From the NCBI GenBank assembly GCA_028023455.1, contig JAQFVV010012499.1:2610584-2674583 (forward strand): a stretch of DNA of 64,000 nucleotides. Direction: 5' to 3'. The stretch's first letter is position 1. Each line of letters begins with the position of its first letter. The notes under the pieces were generated by a model that saw only the letters and a program-made list of their open reading frames with translations, did no database searches and was not told where the DNA came from. Positions 11,521 through 24,445 of this stretch are shown in pieces. A program made the translations under genes and the position numbers. The DNA is from Epiperipatus broadwayi (lineage: Eukaryota > Onychophora > Udeonychophora > Euonychophora > Peripatidae).

Positions 11521-14250
11521 TCAGTGCTCATAATAAACTTGTTTATTTGATGTTTATTGATTCACTTAGTTTTCATTGATTTTATCTTAGAGAAATTTTT
11601 GTTTGATATGTATGTTTTGAATACACTTTTTTTACATGAAATACATATTTTAGGTTATCCCTGTCCCCCCATTTTTCAATAATATAATAATTAATTATAT
11701 TTTTTAAATACATTGCAACTTACTAAAGTTCTCTTTGCATAATATCTCATAAACAGTTCCTACTGTTATCCCCCCCCCCACCACTACTAAAACCAAACGT
11801 ATTTCTAACAAATACCATGCATGGAAGGACATCAAACTTTTCTATCAGATACACTGCATGGAAGAACAAGATCTGGGCCAGCTAGTAAAAATGAAAGTTA
11901 CCAATGGCTTTACTTTTGTAAGTTTTACAATGAAAAATTATCTCAGGTAAGTCATGTTTTATATCTAATTATTTTCAACATTTTATGACAAACTGTGATG
12001 AAGCTGCTTATGAAAATGTCATTTTAACATTTAATTTTCAAAATTTAAAGTTGTGAACCAATGTAAAATAAACATAATTTATAGTATTAAAAATCTCTTT
12101 TTTCTTTTTTTTTCTTTTTTTTTAGGTAATGACTATTTTATCAGCGTTATTAAATTCTTTCATATTTGCTTTTTCTAACAATGTATATATTTTTATATTT
12201 ACTATATTCAAACATAAAATATGTTATAAATTATATTTGTTATAATTTTTTTTTAATTCAAAATGGCAACATACTTGATAAAGAGTAGCAGTATAAAGAT
12301 TTTTTTTATTTATAAGGAATTGAAATTTTAAGATTACATAATTGTATAGCAATCTAAATAAACGATTTTCCAAATAATTTTTAAACAATTTAGATAAGCT
12401 TAATTTATTTCATGAGTGTACAAGCAAATTCAATTATTTTCTTCAAAGAAATTTATAATGAAACTATTTAGAAAAATAAGACTCCAAATTATTATTATAT
12501 AGAGAGTTTTATATAAATACACATTTGGTATGTTGACAAATCAAAAATGGTAGTTCACTGCTTCAGACTTGTGTTTGATAATCTCATATCTGTTTAAAGC
12601 AAAACAAAAATTAAAAAAATAAGATTAAATAATAAGGCAAAATGTAGTAATTTTCCCCTAATCAAAAAAATAAAAAAAAATACTTATAAAATGATATAAT
12701 TTCAGATAATTCTCATATGATTTCAAAATCCATTGTGTTTTTGTTTGTCAAAAAAAGTGTCAACTAAATATATTACAGACTTATCACTGATAAACAGATT
12801 GATAAAAAATAAATTTATTTTTTGAAAAAATCAATTGTTTATATATTTAACAAGAAGTTAAATATTTTATTAAGTTTTTTTATAGCTTCACAATAATTAA
12901 AATAAAACTTTTTTAATAATAATAATTATATCTACATTGTTTCTATCTTATTGCTTTTACTAAACAAGACCTCATTACCATGAGTCCATTGATCTCTTAG
13001 TATAGTCCAAATGAGATTAAATATTTATGCAGTCACATTTATTTCACTACATAGATTACATGAAATAATGCAGAAATAGTGAAGACCCCCAGTGAGTTAT
13101 AGGTAAACTAATGGTCAATAGACATAAAATGTAGAATAAACCACCTACATTTGAGCTTTGATCTCATATAAAAATATCATTTATTGACATACTTACATGC
13201 AGAGTCTAATTTATTTATACTAACATAGTTTCAAGTTAACTATAAGTTATTCTGAAACCACTATAACTAATTAGAGGGAAAGGCTGAGCATCATATTTAA
13301 CAACTTCTTAACATAGTTCACTGGAAGTTTTCCGTACTTTCAGCATTATTTTATCTATATCCGAGCTATGTTAAAGGGTATGTAATCTTGTTGATAGGAT
13401 AGATAAGTCTCACAATTGTTATGATTAAATAAATATAGTTAAAATAATGGTAAGTCTATTAAACAGTACCTAGACAAAATACTAATATAGCCTAATGTAG
13501 GAACTGGGCATATCTCTTAGGGGTTGTCCATCTATTGACAGAGTACAGCTTGTACATTTAACCCTTTTGATGCCCACGTGCATGGCCTGATTAATGAACT
13601 AATCATTGGTTATAAAGACTTATTTAAATTGGAAAATGCCTAAACATTAATTTAATTATTAAATATAATTGTTAGAATTAAAATTTTGACTTTTGATAAA
13701 ATATTAATTAAAGGCTAGGGTAATATGGCTATGTCATCAATAGGCAAATCTTAAATAGATCAGTATAGTTCAGCATTGACAATTCATGTGGTGATGATGG
13801 TGAAAAAAAAATGCAACTTGTTTATATGAATTTTATAGGAGTTAAAGTGAAATATAATTAATTGATTTAACAAGTTATTTTAGGGAATTATTGAGGGTTT
13901 AAAATAGCCTAGTAGAGATTTTTTTATGAAACTGAATTAATTCTGTTTTAAAAGTTAGCCTAGTGCTTTAGTGTTAAAAAAAAAAAATTTATTATGAAAG
14001 TTACGCATATGAGTATATGTATATACACACATGGTGACTGCACCTATAAGTGTATATATAATGTGTAAGCATGCAAGATAGATATATTTATATAGAAAGA
14101 GAGAGTGGAAGGAAGTGAAAATCCAGAAAAACAAGAAAATATTTGTTCTGATAAGGAGCAATACCTTAAGGAGATGTTGGAGGTGGAAATAAGAATTGAA
14201 AAAGAAAAGGGGGATCTAGGGAAGATAGGGAAGTAAGAAAAGGTTTTTAA
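11521..14250. other. AT-rich spacer, no gene seen
   Basis: Poly-T, poly-A and a short C run at 11,771-11,779. Two overlapping minus frames at 13,955-14,253 are antisense to the A/G-rich start of the retroelement relic that follows and are not considered genes. Confidence 0.5.
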
Positions 14251-14269
14251 CATAGAATGATAGAGGAAA

Positions 14270-16620
14270 AGAAAATGGTTAAGGTTGAAGAGAAGAAAAG
14301 TTTAATGGATTTATTTGCATTGATGATGAAGAAGTGAAAAGAAAACAATAAATCTTTAAGTGAAAAGTTAAAAGAAAATAATAAATCTTTGAGAGAAGAT
14401 AAAAAATCTTTAAGTCAAAAAATGGAAGAAAATAATAAATCTTTAAATGAAAAATTAAAAGAAAATAATGAACTGCTAAGTAAGAAGTAGAATTTATGAA
14501 TAAAGGCGTAGTAGAGAATAAACAAGCCAATAAGTTTATCAAGAGAGATTTAGAGAAAAAATTTAAAGAATTAAATGAATGGATGAAATAAAAAAGTAAA
14601 TAAGAGTAAAAGGTAGAAAGATATATTCATAAAAATGTTCAAGTTTTCAAAGCACAAATGGAAGAAGTCATCAAAAAATGTACAGTTAATAAAAAGAAAA
14701 TTAATGAGAAAATAGAACAAGTAGATGAAGCTTTAGTTAGCAATGCTAAGGGTATTAATAATCAAGTGGAATTAATGGAAAGTAATTTGAATTTATAAAA
14801 ACAGAAGTGAAAGAAGAAATTGGGAAAAGCATACTAGAATTTAAAAAAGAGTTGGGAATAGGAACAGAGAAAAATGTACAGGTTATAAGATCTAGTAAAA
14901 ATGAAGATCAAAGGTATTGATCTAAAGTTGGAGAAAAGTTTAAGAAATTAGAGAAAGAATTAATAGATCGAATAGAGAAAAATGAAAAGATAAGTGAAGA
15001 GAACAATAGACAGAAAGAGATGAGTAATATAAGCATTGATCAATTCAGAAAGATATAGATAGTTTATTTGATAAAATGAAATTAGAAAATCAGATACCTG
15101 ATAGCAATCTTAGAATTTAAAAAATTCAAGTAAGACATAACAGATGAAAAAATTTAAAATTTTTAGGAAAGAAAATTTATAGTAAAATTTTAAAAAATGT
15201 ATTTGTTAGCAAAAACTGGGTTATAATTGAAAGTCTAAAAAATGTCATTAAAAAACCATAGAGAAGATTTAAATATATATCAGGGAGTGAAATATGCTAA
15301 AAATCACCAATCAGTTGAAGAAAAACTGGATATAAATAATTCCGTGATCATAAGGTTTATAAAAATAAACCCATTAAAAGGGGACTATATAAAAAATTCT
15401 TTAGAATTTCTAAATAATTTAGAAGAGTTGTTTTTCTGTGCCCAATGTCTAAATAGACAAAATTATCCATTTATAATAATATTTTAGATATTAATGCAAA
15501 AGATTGGTGGCAGATGCTAGTTAAGAAACCTGTTACATATGGAGATGTCAGAAACATAGTGGGAGTTAACAAGAAAAATGGTATCAGAGATTGGTTGATG
15601 CCAGGAAGATATGATAATCATAAAGATTGCTATGTAAAGATTTTCCATAACCAAAATATTAGATTAAAAATATTTACTTTTTTTTCCTTATTGAAAGCTC
15701 TGACTGTACAACTAATTAAATATAAATCACCAGGTTATATTGAAAAAAATCCTCATTTTGGTTGACAAATATACCAATAAAGAGGTGATTAAAATTTTAA
15801 AAGCATTGGATGTAAATAAAATTTATATAGATAAGACGGTAACCAGTGAGGCATCAGATAAGATTAATTATTTTGTGAAATATATTAAATTTAAGATGCT
15901 TTATAAATTTAGGAATAAAGAACCATATTGTTGTATAGAAAGGGAATTGAAGTTGAGTAAACCTTTAATTTAGGATAGTCAGCAATCTTTAAGAAGAGTT
16001 ACTGCTATTTTGAAAAAAACAGGGTGCAAAGGTGTAGGTAAATAGTATAAACTTAGGGAGATTGTGATTATGTGTTCCTTACAAAGTTGTAAAACAAGTT
16101 TTAAGTCCAGAAGGTATTAGGAAAATATATAATGCATGAAGCCTCATTCTGTATTCTGTAAGAATATAAAACAGAAGCTGTAAAAATTTATATGATAAGA
16201 AGAGTTATTGTTTTAAATATTGTGATAGTCATAATCTGTTATATTATAATAATTATAATGAGTTTTCTAAAGGCAAATCAATAGACATAATATTTGAATT
16301 CAAGTTTAAAAAGAATTTTGTTTGTTTAATTGTTGTAGAAAGTGAGACTGTAGAGATCGATATAATTTTTTTTTTTTTAGAATTAAGCATTATAAAATTT
16401 AAAATTAATTGAAAGAAGGAGAAATTGTGTTGTTTTTATTGGTACACCCCATCATAAAACAAATTGGGAATAAAATTTTGAAATGCATAATTTTAAATTT
16501 TATTGAATCACAAAGATAGGTACTTATTAAGCTAGGAAAGATAACTGTCATTTTAGTTATTATAGGGTTTGAACTTATGTTTAGTCAATTTAAAGTCATA
16601 TAAAGAATATAAATGCTTGG
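14270..16620 (+). pseudogene. Decayed LTR-retrotransposon gag and protease region
   Basis: Read in broken plus frames. It begins with a coiled-coil-like segment (14,280-14,490) of repeated ENNKSL/ KLKE units, then long K/E-rich helices to about 15,110. From 15,242 a capsid-like part follows: a FLNNLEELFF block, then DWWQMLVKK with the paired W residues, an IRDWLMPGRYDN block and a LTVQLIKYKSPGYI block. These match the order of motifs in gag capsids of Ty3-type elements. Near 16,320-16,400 NFVCLIVVESETVEID is followed by ELSIIK, which resembles retroviral-type protease around its DTGA/xLSxI motif, but the catalytic D-S/T-G is lost. An FELMFSQFKVI stretch fits the end of the protease. At least six stops or frame changes break it. 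No LTR or reverse transcriptase was found beside it. Family assignment is by motif order only. Confidence 0.5.
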
Positions 16621-18990
16621 TAAAATAGTTGGTTACAAACATATATAAAAGATAAAATAGTAAACTATAAATTTATTATAATTACAAATAAGTAAACATT
16701 TGATAGCATTTAAAATTATAGTAAAGTTTAAATCTAATCTTCTAAACAAAAATATGTTATATTGGTAGATAATTATTGTCTGTGCATATCTAATAGTATA
16801 AAAGCAATTATTATTTCCAGTTAAATCTTAAGTTATGTTTACAAATAAATGATTAATATTTATTTTACAAATTTGGTGATTAAAAAATCATAAAAGTAAT
16901 ATCAAATCTAATTTATATAAAAATAAAACCAGAATGATCTAAATCAATTTAAAGTAAATTGTATTTTATTCGGTTTCTAAAAGGTATTATTTTTATTCGG
17001 AAATATATTAAAACCGAAAATATTTGTTTTAAAAATAGATAAAATATTAGCAACAAGGTAAATATTTTAAAAGCAGAGAAAGTGGGAAATTAACCAATAA
17101 ACAGTGTGCAGATGATCATTTAAGTAAAAATTGAGGGAAAATAAAATTGAAAAAAAAAAGATTACAAATCGAAAAACAAACAACTGGTTTTGATTTTTTT
17201 TTTTATCCTAAAAAGTTTGCTTCAAATTATTTAAATATTATTATCATTATTATTATTTTAAAAAAAAGAAAGATAATGGATTTTATCTATGTAATGATTT
17301 AAAGGATATAGGTTATAAAGTTTTGTTAAAATGAACAAGTATATTGAATATTAAAAAAATTTTGATTGAGAAAAATTTAACTTGATAAAACTAAAGTTAT
17401 TGGCAGAGTGTAATCATAATACTTTTCATTGTAATATTTAATGAAGTATCCAATAGTCTGGTGTGCCTTTTTTTTTTTTCAAAATATAAGCATGTTATTT
17501 TCCAGTAAAATGGGAGCTATGTGTAAAACATATGTGTCACAATTCCAAATTCAGCTAATTTTTTAAGAATATTATTTCTAGAAATTATTTTAAACTTAAC
17601 TTTAAATAAATTAGATGACAATCCATGATTATTTTCTAAATAGTATGATATAAAAGGATTAGGTTTGTTTACCATTACAAAAGATTATATTCAGATTACA
17701 AGATGTTTTCTATTATTGAAATGAAAAATTGAGTATACTATCTGATATGAATAAGTATTTAACTTTTGAAAAAATGTCTAAAACTTTTAATACCCTTACT
17801 GAGAGACTTTCGATTTATGGAAAGATTCTCTTTCGTAAAGTCTAAGCAATAATATTAGCCTAGATGAATTTTCTGTATTCTGCAGCTGTAAAATCACTGA
17901 TGAATAAAATAAAAAGAGAGTTACATTCTACAAATTTTTTTTTTAAATTATAACTACAGCAAATAGAATTCATCAATCACATATTTAGTAGATTAAGTCC
18001 AATGTTTTAAATATATTATATAAAATTAAGCTCTTAAAAATCATGTGACAAACAAGCACCTAAATCAGGCTGATCATAACATATTTTATTATCTGGCCCA
18101 AGCCAATGTTTTTTTTTCTTTCCTAAATTGAGCTCAACTTCTCATGCCAAGATCAATCAACTAAAATACATATAATGACAGAAACTTTTAGAACTATATT
18201 AAGAGTATTTATATTTAAAATTAAAAAAAAAAACGTGGAGTACTAATTTTGTATTATCTATAAATATCACTGCAAAAAAAGATATCTACATATCACATGC
18301 AATCATATATACAAACTATTTTCCAGACATAATTAGCAGTCAATTGCTTTCAAATACTTTCCTATCAAGCTCAGCATTTAAGAGCAAAATCATGTTTTAA
18401 TAAATGAATCTAATTTTATTCTCCAGCTAAAAATTTAACTGCATATGTTATACTCACACACATGTGCATACTGAAAAAACGTATAAATAGATAAATATTT
18501 AGAAAAATAATAATAAACATATTAGAGAAAATGAATAACAATTATTTATCAGTAGAGATGTACTTTATCTGAAGTACTGAAATTATTGTATTTTTCAAGA
18601 AGTTAAATCCTTCTCTATCTCAGTGTAATAATCGTTCTTACATCTGAGGTAATAAAATAACCAAAGCTTGAATAGATAAAATACACATAAAATTTAACAA
18701 AGTTTTCTATGGCCAAAAAGTGCAGCGGTAGACAAAAAAAAAAAACGATCTGAGATATTTATTATAAGAGCTAAAACTTAATAAGAAATCCATCAATGAT
18801 TAAAAATTTTTAAATCTAATAAAATGAAGACAAAAAAAGAACGCGTAATGTGACTGATGATTCTTTTTATATTTTAGCTTATATATATATTCCTTTTGAA
18901 AGAATTGCAAAATTCAACCTTTTCTTTATTTAAAAGGGAGAGAGTGGCTAAAAGAATATAGCTATGGAGCGTTTAAAACTATATATATAT
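16621..18990. other. AT-rich spacer, possibly further decayed retroelement
   Basis: Lies downstream of the gag-protease relic, where reverse transcriptase would be expected, but I see no YxDD, RNase H or integrase motif. No other gene is recognised. Confidence 0.45.
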
Positions 18991-18992
18991 AA

Positions 18993-19088
18993 CCATTAGA
19001 AACCAGTTAACACTTAGACAATTCCAATATAGATAACCAACAATCTCAAACTGTTGTCAAGGCAATCTTCTTTTAACAATAAAGGTGA

Positions 19089-19177
<89 letters not shown>

Positions 19178-19260
19178 AAAAGGAGGTTGCTTTGACAAGA
19201 GATTGAGATTGTTTATTATTAATGATATTGGAATTGTCTAAGTGTGACTGATTTTAATGA
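18993..19260. mobile_element. MITE with ~88-bp inverted repeats and a (TA)n centre
   Basis: The left arm 18,993-19,080 and right arm 19,172-19,260 are imperfect reverse complements. Shared landmarks are CACTTAGACAATTCCAATAT, CAATCTCAA, TTGTCAA-GCAA and CTTTTAACAAT. The loop is a (TA)n tract of about 80 bp (19,092-19,173). Outside the arms are further TA runs on both sides, compatible with TA target duplication as in Tc1/mariner-derived MITEs; that superfamily assignment is inference. No coding capacity. Confidence 0.75.
19092..19173. repeat. (TA)n microsatellite inside MITE loop
   Basis: About 41 uninterrupted TA units forming the centre of the inverted repeat. Expansion at a hairpin loop is a plausible origin. 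Confidence 0.95.
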
Positions 19261-19402
19261 TATATCTATATGATATATATTATATAACTTATTTAAAAAC
19301 AATATTAAATTGCTACCAGCTTTTAATATTATTGTAATTATAAATAAATAGATTGTAAAAAGATATTTGCCTACAATTATCTAGTGTCATTTTGATGGAA
19401 TG

Positions 19403-19484
19403 AATAAACGTTTGATCATTAAAATATCTGATGAAGCTAGGTTATAGTGAAACATAAGTACTGTTTGAGACCAATGTGTTTATT
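19403..19484 (+). ncRNA. Hammerhead-like relic within a small inverted repeat
   Basis: CTGATGA (19,428-19,434) is followed by a CTA-GGTTA-TAG hairpin and GAAAC (19,449-19,453). The block is framed by AATAAAC (19,403-19,409) and GTTTATT (19,478-19,484), which pair. Stem I at the core and the cleavage triplet are not convincing. The order of elements is the same as in the intact ribozymes of this window, so it is listed as a probable relic. Confidence 0.35.
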
Positions 19485-20329
19485 TTATATTAGAGATTAT
19501 TTAATAATATAAAAATTTATATTTTCACTAGAAAATACTAAATACACGTTTTATTTATTATAGTTATTCTCAGTGCACTTAGTAATAAAAACACTTGAAT
19601 AATCTAAGAGAGCAAAGTGATCTTAATTTTTATAAGTATATTTATACAAGTTTTTGGAATCTTTATTAATAATTTTGATATATTATTATGTTTATCATTT
19701 TAAAATTTTAATTACGCAATAAAATTCATTAATATGCAATTATTTTTTTATCAGATTTTATTTTTTGAACTATATAAATATAGGCTGTGAGTAGTAATTT
19801 GTATTTAAAAAATCTACAAATATGAATAAAACTTTAATAATAAGATTAATATAGTTATTATTTTTAATTTATAGTTTATGCCAAAATTCTGATATTCATT
19901 TTTTTTAAAAAAAAAAAAAAATCAAATATCAAGTGGCATTTCATATGTAAGTTAAATTATTTATTTTAAAACTTGTAAGACATCTAAAATAATAAAACTT
20001 AAAATAAATCTGATTTAATTTTAAAAAATTATCTTACACATATATACACTGAGTGATGTAGATCTTATAATAATAATGAATAATACACATATATACATAT
20101 ATAAATGAAAGCGGTATATTTTATAAATAGCATAGATAATTTATTAAATAAACAATTATAATTATGTAGATATATACAAATAATGAAAAGTTGGCAATTC
20201 AATCCTTATATTTATAAGTTTTCCTATGTCTTTCATATACATTCAGTACACACAGATATAATATACTTTTTTCTCTGTTCACTTACTATATGATTATAAT
20301 ACAATATTCACATAAACATCATGGAAATT

Positions 20330-21000
20330 GATGGAGGGGAATCAATTTACCCCAGCATTTCTTTGCCATTACAAACTAGCTTCCACAATTCTCTCAACAT
20401 ATAACACTATTTATTGAGACTAAAGTTTCAGTCAATTTAAAAATAGTCCCCAAAGATTCCTTGGAAAATCTGGTTTTATGGCACTATCTCAATCTAATAC
20501 TTCTGCTCAGGAATTAGAGTAATAATAAATAATACTCTCCCCACCCTCAATCATTTAAAATTCTATATTTAAATGAAAGCATGGGCATTATTACATTCAA
20601 CCACCGTGCATTTTCAATTAATTTATCACCTAATTAGCCCAATAAATTTGATACTAAGTATTAATTCATATCCAATTATCCTTTTGGCAGATTTCAATAT
20701 GACTTAGTTTGTCTCTAAATACTTACACCTCATCAATAAAAGATTTATGAATGCAAAAGACTTTTTTTCACACAATTCTTTCTCATTTACACTGAAAACA
20801 TACTACTCTAATAGAATTGTTATTCTATTCACCTGATCTCCACTATATTATTAATCGATCACTTATTCCGATTACGTTCTCTGATCACCTTGATCTAAGT
20901 GTTGAACTAAAAGTAGACCTTATTGAATTATCAGGGCTTCAATAAAACAATACTGTGTGAGTGCCCTTGAAAGACTCCACTCCAGAAGCTATTATAACAG
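20330..21000 (+). pseudogene. Decayed LINE endonuclease domain
   Basis: Broken plus frames give a series resembling a non-LTR retrotransposon apurinic-type endonuclease. A segment near 20,330 (GGESIYPSISLP-like) matches the usual GGVAI-hydrophobic block. Near 20,590 NHRAFSINLS fits the region after the first catalytic residues. At 20,830-20,910 IHLISTILLIDHLFR is followed by SLITLI*VLN, in the place of the usual S-x-IDLI and SDHLPI boxes. Many stops and frame changes are present. The clade cannot be assigned. Confidence 0.4.
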
Positions 21001-21760
21001 AAACATATATTTTATATATTTTTTAAAAAATATGTGAATATTATCACATTGGTAATAAAGTTGTACACACACAAAAATAAAACTCCTCATGACTAATTAA
21101 AGTTCTAGATGTAATACACCTGAAACTAAAAAATACTTTCTGTAATCCATCCTCCATTCCATCAATAATGTTTTAAAGCAGGACTATAAAAAAAGCCAGC
21201 AAGCTCTAACAGAATATTTAAAAATTAAAAAATCAAATATTTTCCTACTATATCTTCATAACTGGTACAAGGATTATATCACCTGAGCATTTTTTTATAA
21301 AGTTAAAAAAATCATACTATCCTCAATTTTTAAGGATAATCAATTTATAACTAGTAGTAACATGTTAACTCAAATATACTATTGTTTTAAATCCAAGCTA
21401 CAAACCTCAAAGAATCCAATCCTCTCTCCATTTAATTTTGCTTTATTATGAAGAATATCATAATATTACAAAAGAATATGCACTCAAACTGAGCTCATTT
21501 CCAGAAAGCATATACCCAGGATCACATATCATATTTAAATTTATATTAAATCATTTCAGTTATTTCACAATCCCTATTATTCATAATTTATTACATTATC
21601 TTTCTATTAAAACCCATAGTATTAGCCAACTTTATTCAGTTTCTATAGTTCTATTCTTCAAAAAGGATAGTATATTTTCTTTTCTTGATTAACTAGTACA
21701 TCTGTAATCTGGCTAACTAAAAAAAATCTCAAGCCTGAAGAAAACATTTTGACTCTATTT
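21001..21760 (+). pseudogene. Possible start of LINE reverse transcriptase, very decayed
   Basis: An 84-codon frame (21,438-21,692) lies where the region between endonuclease and reverse transcriptase would be expected. It has FPESIYPGSH, a helix with HNLLHYLS, and then SIVLFFKKD, which resembles the usual W..A.V.PI.KKGD block that precedes the YRPIS motif. No catalytic aspartates are visible. It could equally be chance. Confidence 0.25.
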
Positions 21761-22690
21761 AGCCTGGATTTTAATTCAGTTTATAGTTAGATGTATAGGT
21801 ACACTTCCATAGTACCACGAGACCTTGTAATATAGACACAATATTATAAATTCAGATTTCTAAAATATGACATCTTCTAAGACTAGCCCTTTCTATAACA
21901 ATCAATGCACAAAAATAAATCAAAAATATGGTATGAAGAGAGTATTTAATATGATTAAAAGTGAATCATTTAAAATAATGAAAGTTTTGCTAACGTGATA
22001 CCATGCTTTAGTTTCAATAATTAGTTCTTAACTATTTAATCAAAACTGTGGATTTTAATACAAGAAGCAAAACTAAATCAACAAAACATTTCCATATCAG
22101 AATGTATGAATAATTTTAAATAAATGCAATTTTTTTATTTTATTTATTGTACTAATAAACATAGTTTTGATTAATTATTTACAAATTTATTCTTTTGCCT
22201 AACCATTTACGAATATTTTTAAATATTTAACAATATTCGTCAGTAACAAATATATTTCTTTTTTTATTAAACATTTGTAAATATTTTCTCATACGTATAT
22301 ATTTAAATAATGCAAATAAATAAGATGTAAATTCTATTTTCATTATCTTTATTTGTTATTAGTTCACATTTGAAAAAAAACATTAGTAATAATAATAATA
22401 TTAATAATTCCATTTAATTTTTTTTTATTTTGAATGGTTTCATCTAATTAGTTCAAATTTATTAAATAATTTTTCATCAAATATAAAATGGAAAACAAAA
22501 GATATAAAAAAAATAATAAAATCTGCTTATTATTACAAGTATAAGTTTTATACTTATTAAGAAAATGTTTTAAAAATTATTATTATTATTTAAAACCAAA
22601 ACTTTTAAAACATATCAGATATAGGATGTCGATTTAAAAATAATTATTTATCAGTCTAAAAGGAATTGAGAGGGAAAAATTAAACTGTAA
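21761..22690. other. AT-rich spacer, no gene seen
   Basis: No coding or RNA signal. ATT-rich low complexity throughout. Confidence 0.5.
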
Positions 22691-22700
22691 ATACTTTTGT

Positions 22701-22952
22701 CATTACATTTTCATTCACTTATCTTAAATAAATTATCTGTAAATATATATAATTTAAACAATTATTTATTCTATAAAAAAAACCAGCCTTGATTTTTATA
22801 TTGTTTTCAAACATAGAACAAACTATATAACATTATATTTTCATTCACTCATCTTAAATAAATTATCTGTAAATATATATAATTTAAACTACTATTTATT
22901 CTATAAAAATTCCAACCTTGATTTTTGTATTGTTGTCTCAAACTATATAACA
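22701..22952. repeat. Tandem duplication, ~130-bp period
   Basis: CATTACATTTTCATTCACTT at 22,701 recurs as CATTATATTTTCATTCACTC at 22,831. Both are followed by the same ATCTTAAATAAATTATCTG block, a TTTATTCTATAAAAA block and a CCTTGATTTTT block. There are two copies with some indels in the second. No gene. Confidence 0.85.
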
Positions 22953-23935
22953 TTACAATAGTATCAAAAAAAATATTTTAAAAATTTGGTATAATTTGAA
23001 TATGAAAATATATAAAACAATTCTATATGTATATTGGTATCCATAAAAATAAATTTCTATATGTACAAACGTTATGATTTGAATAAAACTACCATACACG
23101 AAAAATGATGCAAAGGTTGATCTAAATACAATGAAAAGCCTCTTATAAAAAAGAGTTACTCACAGACTAACTGGTTTTAACATACGATCTTCAAATCACA
23201 AAAACTAATTCTAAGTTATTATGTTAATTATAGTTAAATTCAAAACGATTAACTGTTTGTTTACTTTTAATATTTACTTATACCTTTAGAGAGTATAAAA
23301 TGTAAAATATGAATTTGAAATTTTTAAAAATTAGTAAACAAAAATGCATAGTAATAACAGATGGGAAATGTATGAGTCTGAATATCCTATTTTAACCCTT
23401 AATGACTACAACACTGTAAATCTTAGAAGAGGTATTGCATACCACTACTAAAAAAAAAACTTATATTTAGATTAGAAGTGATCTGAGATCACGCTAAATT
23501 TCAAAAAAGAGGCATACAACTAATATGTTGCAAAATTCAAACTAATTTGACTTTTGCAAAACACACACACACATATAAATAAAAGAAAGTATTGAGATTA
23601 ATACCTGTTCAATTAAAAAAAATCCTATAAAATTAAGCATATGAAAATATAAAAATTTATAGTTATATCACATATCAGTTTTACATATTGAAGGTTAACT
23701 TAAATATTGAATGATTAAATTTTGAAATGAGATTTTTTTTTTTTTGAACATTTCTGAAAAATACTCAACTCTACATAATTTCACTGATTCCATATTTTTA
23801 AGGATACTTATTACTTTATTGAAAATAAAAAATATATTCAATGTCTAATTAAAAAATGATTGAGTAAAAGTCATCTTAACTAATTCTCTATTATTCATTA
23901 TTAAGATTTTAACTAAATTAGCTATCATTATCATA
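22953..23935. other. AT-rich spacer, no gene seen
   Basis: No recognisable feature apart from a short (CA)n run near 23,563. Confidence 0.45.
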
Positions 23936-23972
23936 TTCTAATGTTATATATATATATAAAATACATATTTTG

Positions 23973-24050
23973 CGGGTTCATCCGTGTTAAAAACTTTTAA
24001 TATCAATATACTGACGTTTCGACTTGGTCACACAAGCCTTCGTTTTAACA
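23973..24050 (-). ncRNA. Hammerhead-like relic between (TA)n tracts
   Basis: On the minus strand a GGCTTG-TGTGAC-CAAGTC hairpin is followed by GAAACGTC (24,020-24,013), the usual second half of a hammerhead with a GUC triplet. The first box has decayed to AAAACGA. Both sides run into (TA)n. The second half and stem II are well formed, the first half is not, so it should be inactive. Confidence 0.4.
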
Positions 24051-24445
24051 TATATATATAACTGAACTAAATTGGTATGTGAGACATTTGAGATTTAAAC
24101 TTCTAATTTAACTCTAAAATAAAAAATCTTGTTAATAAAACCAGAAACTTCAATTATAATCACAGTTTCAGATTAACTATTATGTCTGATTTTTATTAAT
24201 AAATATTATTTATTGTTTTATTATTTTGTGTGTGTGTGTACAGATAACTATTCAACAAATATCCCTCAAAGGCTAGATAAAAAAATATTTAAAAAGCATT
24301 ATATTTCTACTCATATATATATATATATATATATATTACTGAACTATTAAATGTAAACAATGAAATAATGTTGTTAGTAATGTCAATATTCCAACTATGT
24401 GGCTATGTAAGTATAATAATGTCTGGAATATTGATAACACTGACA

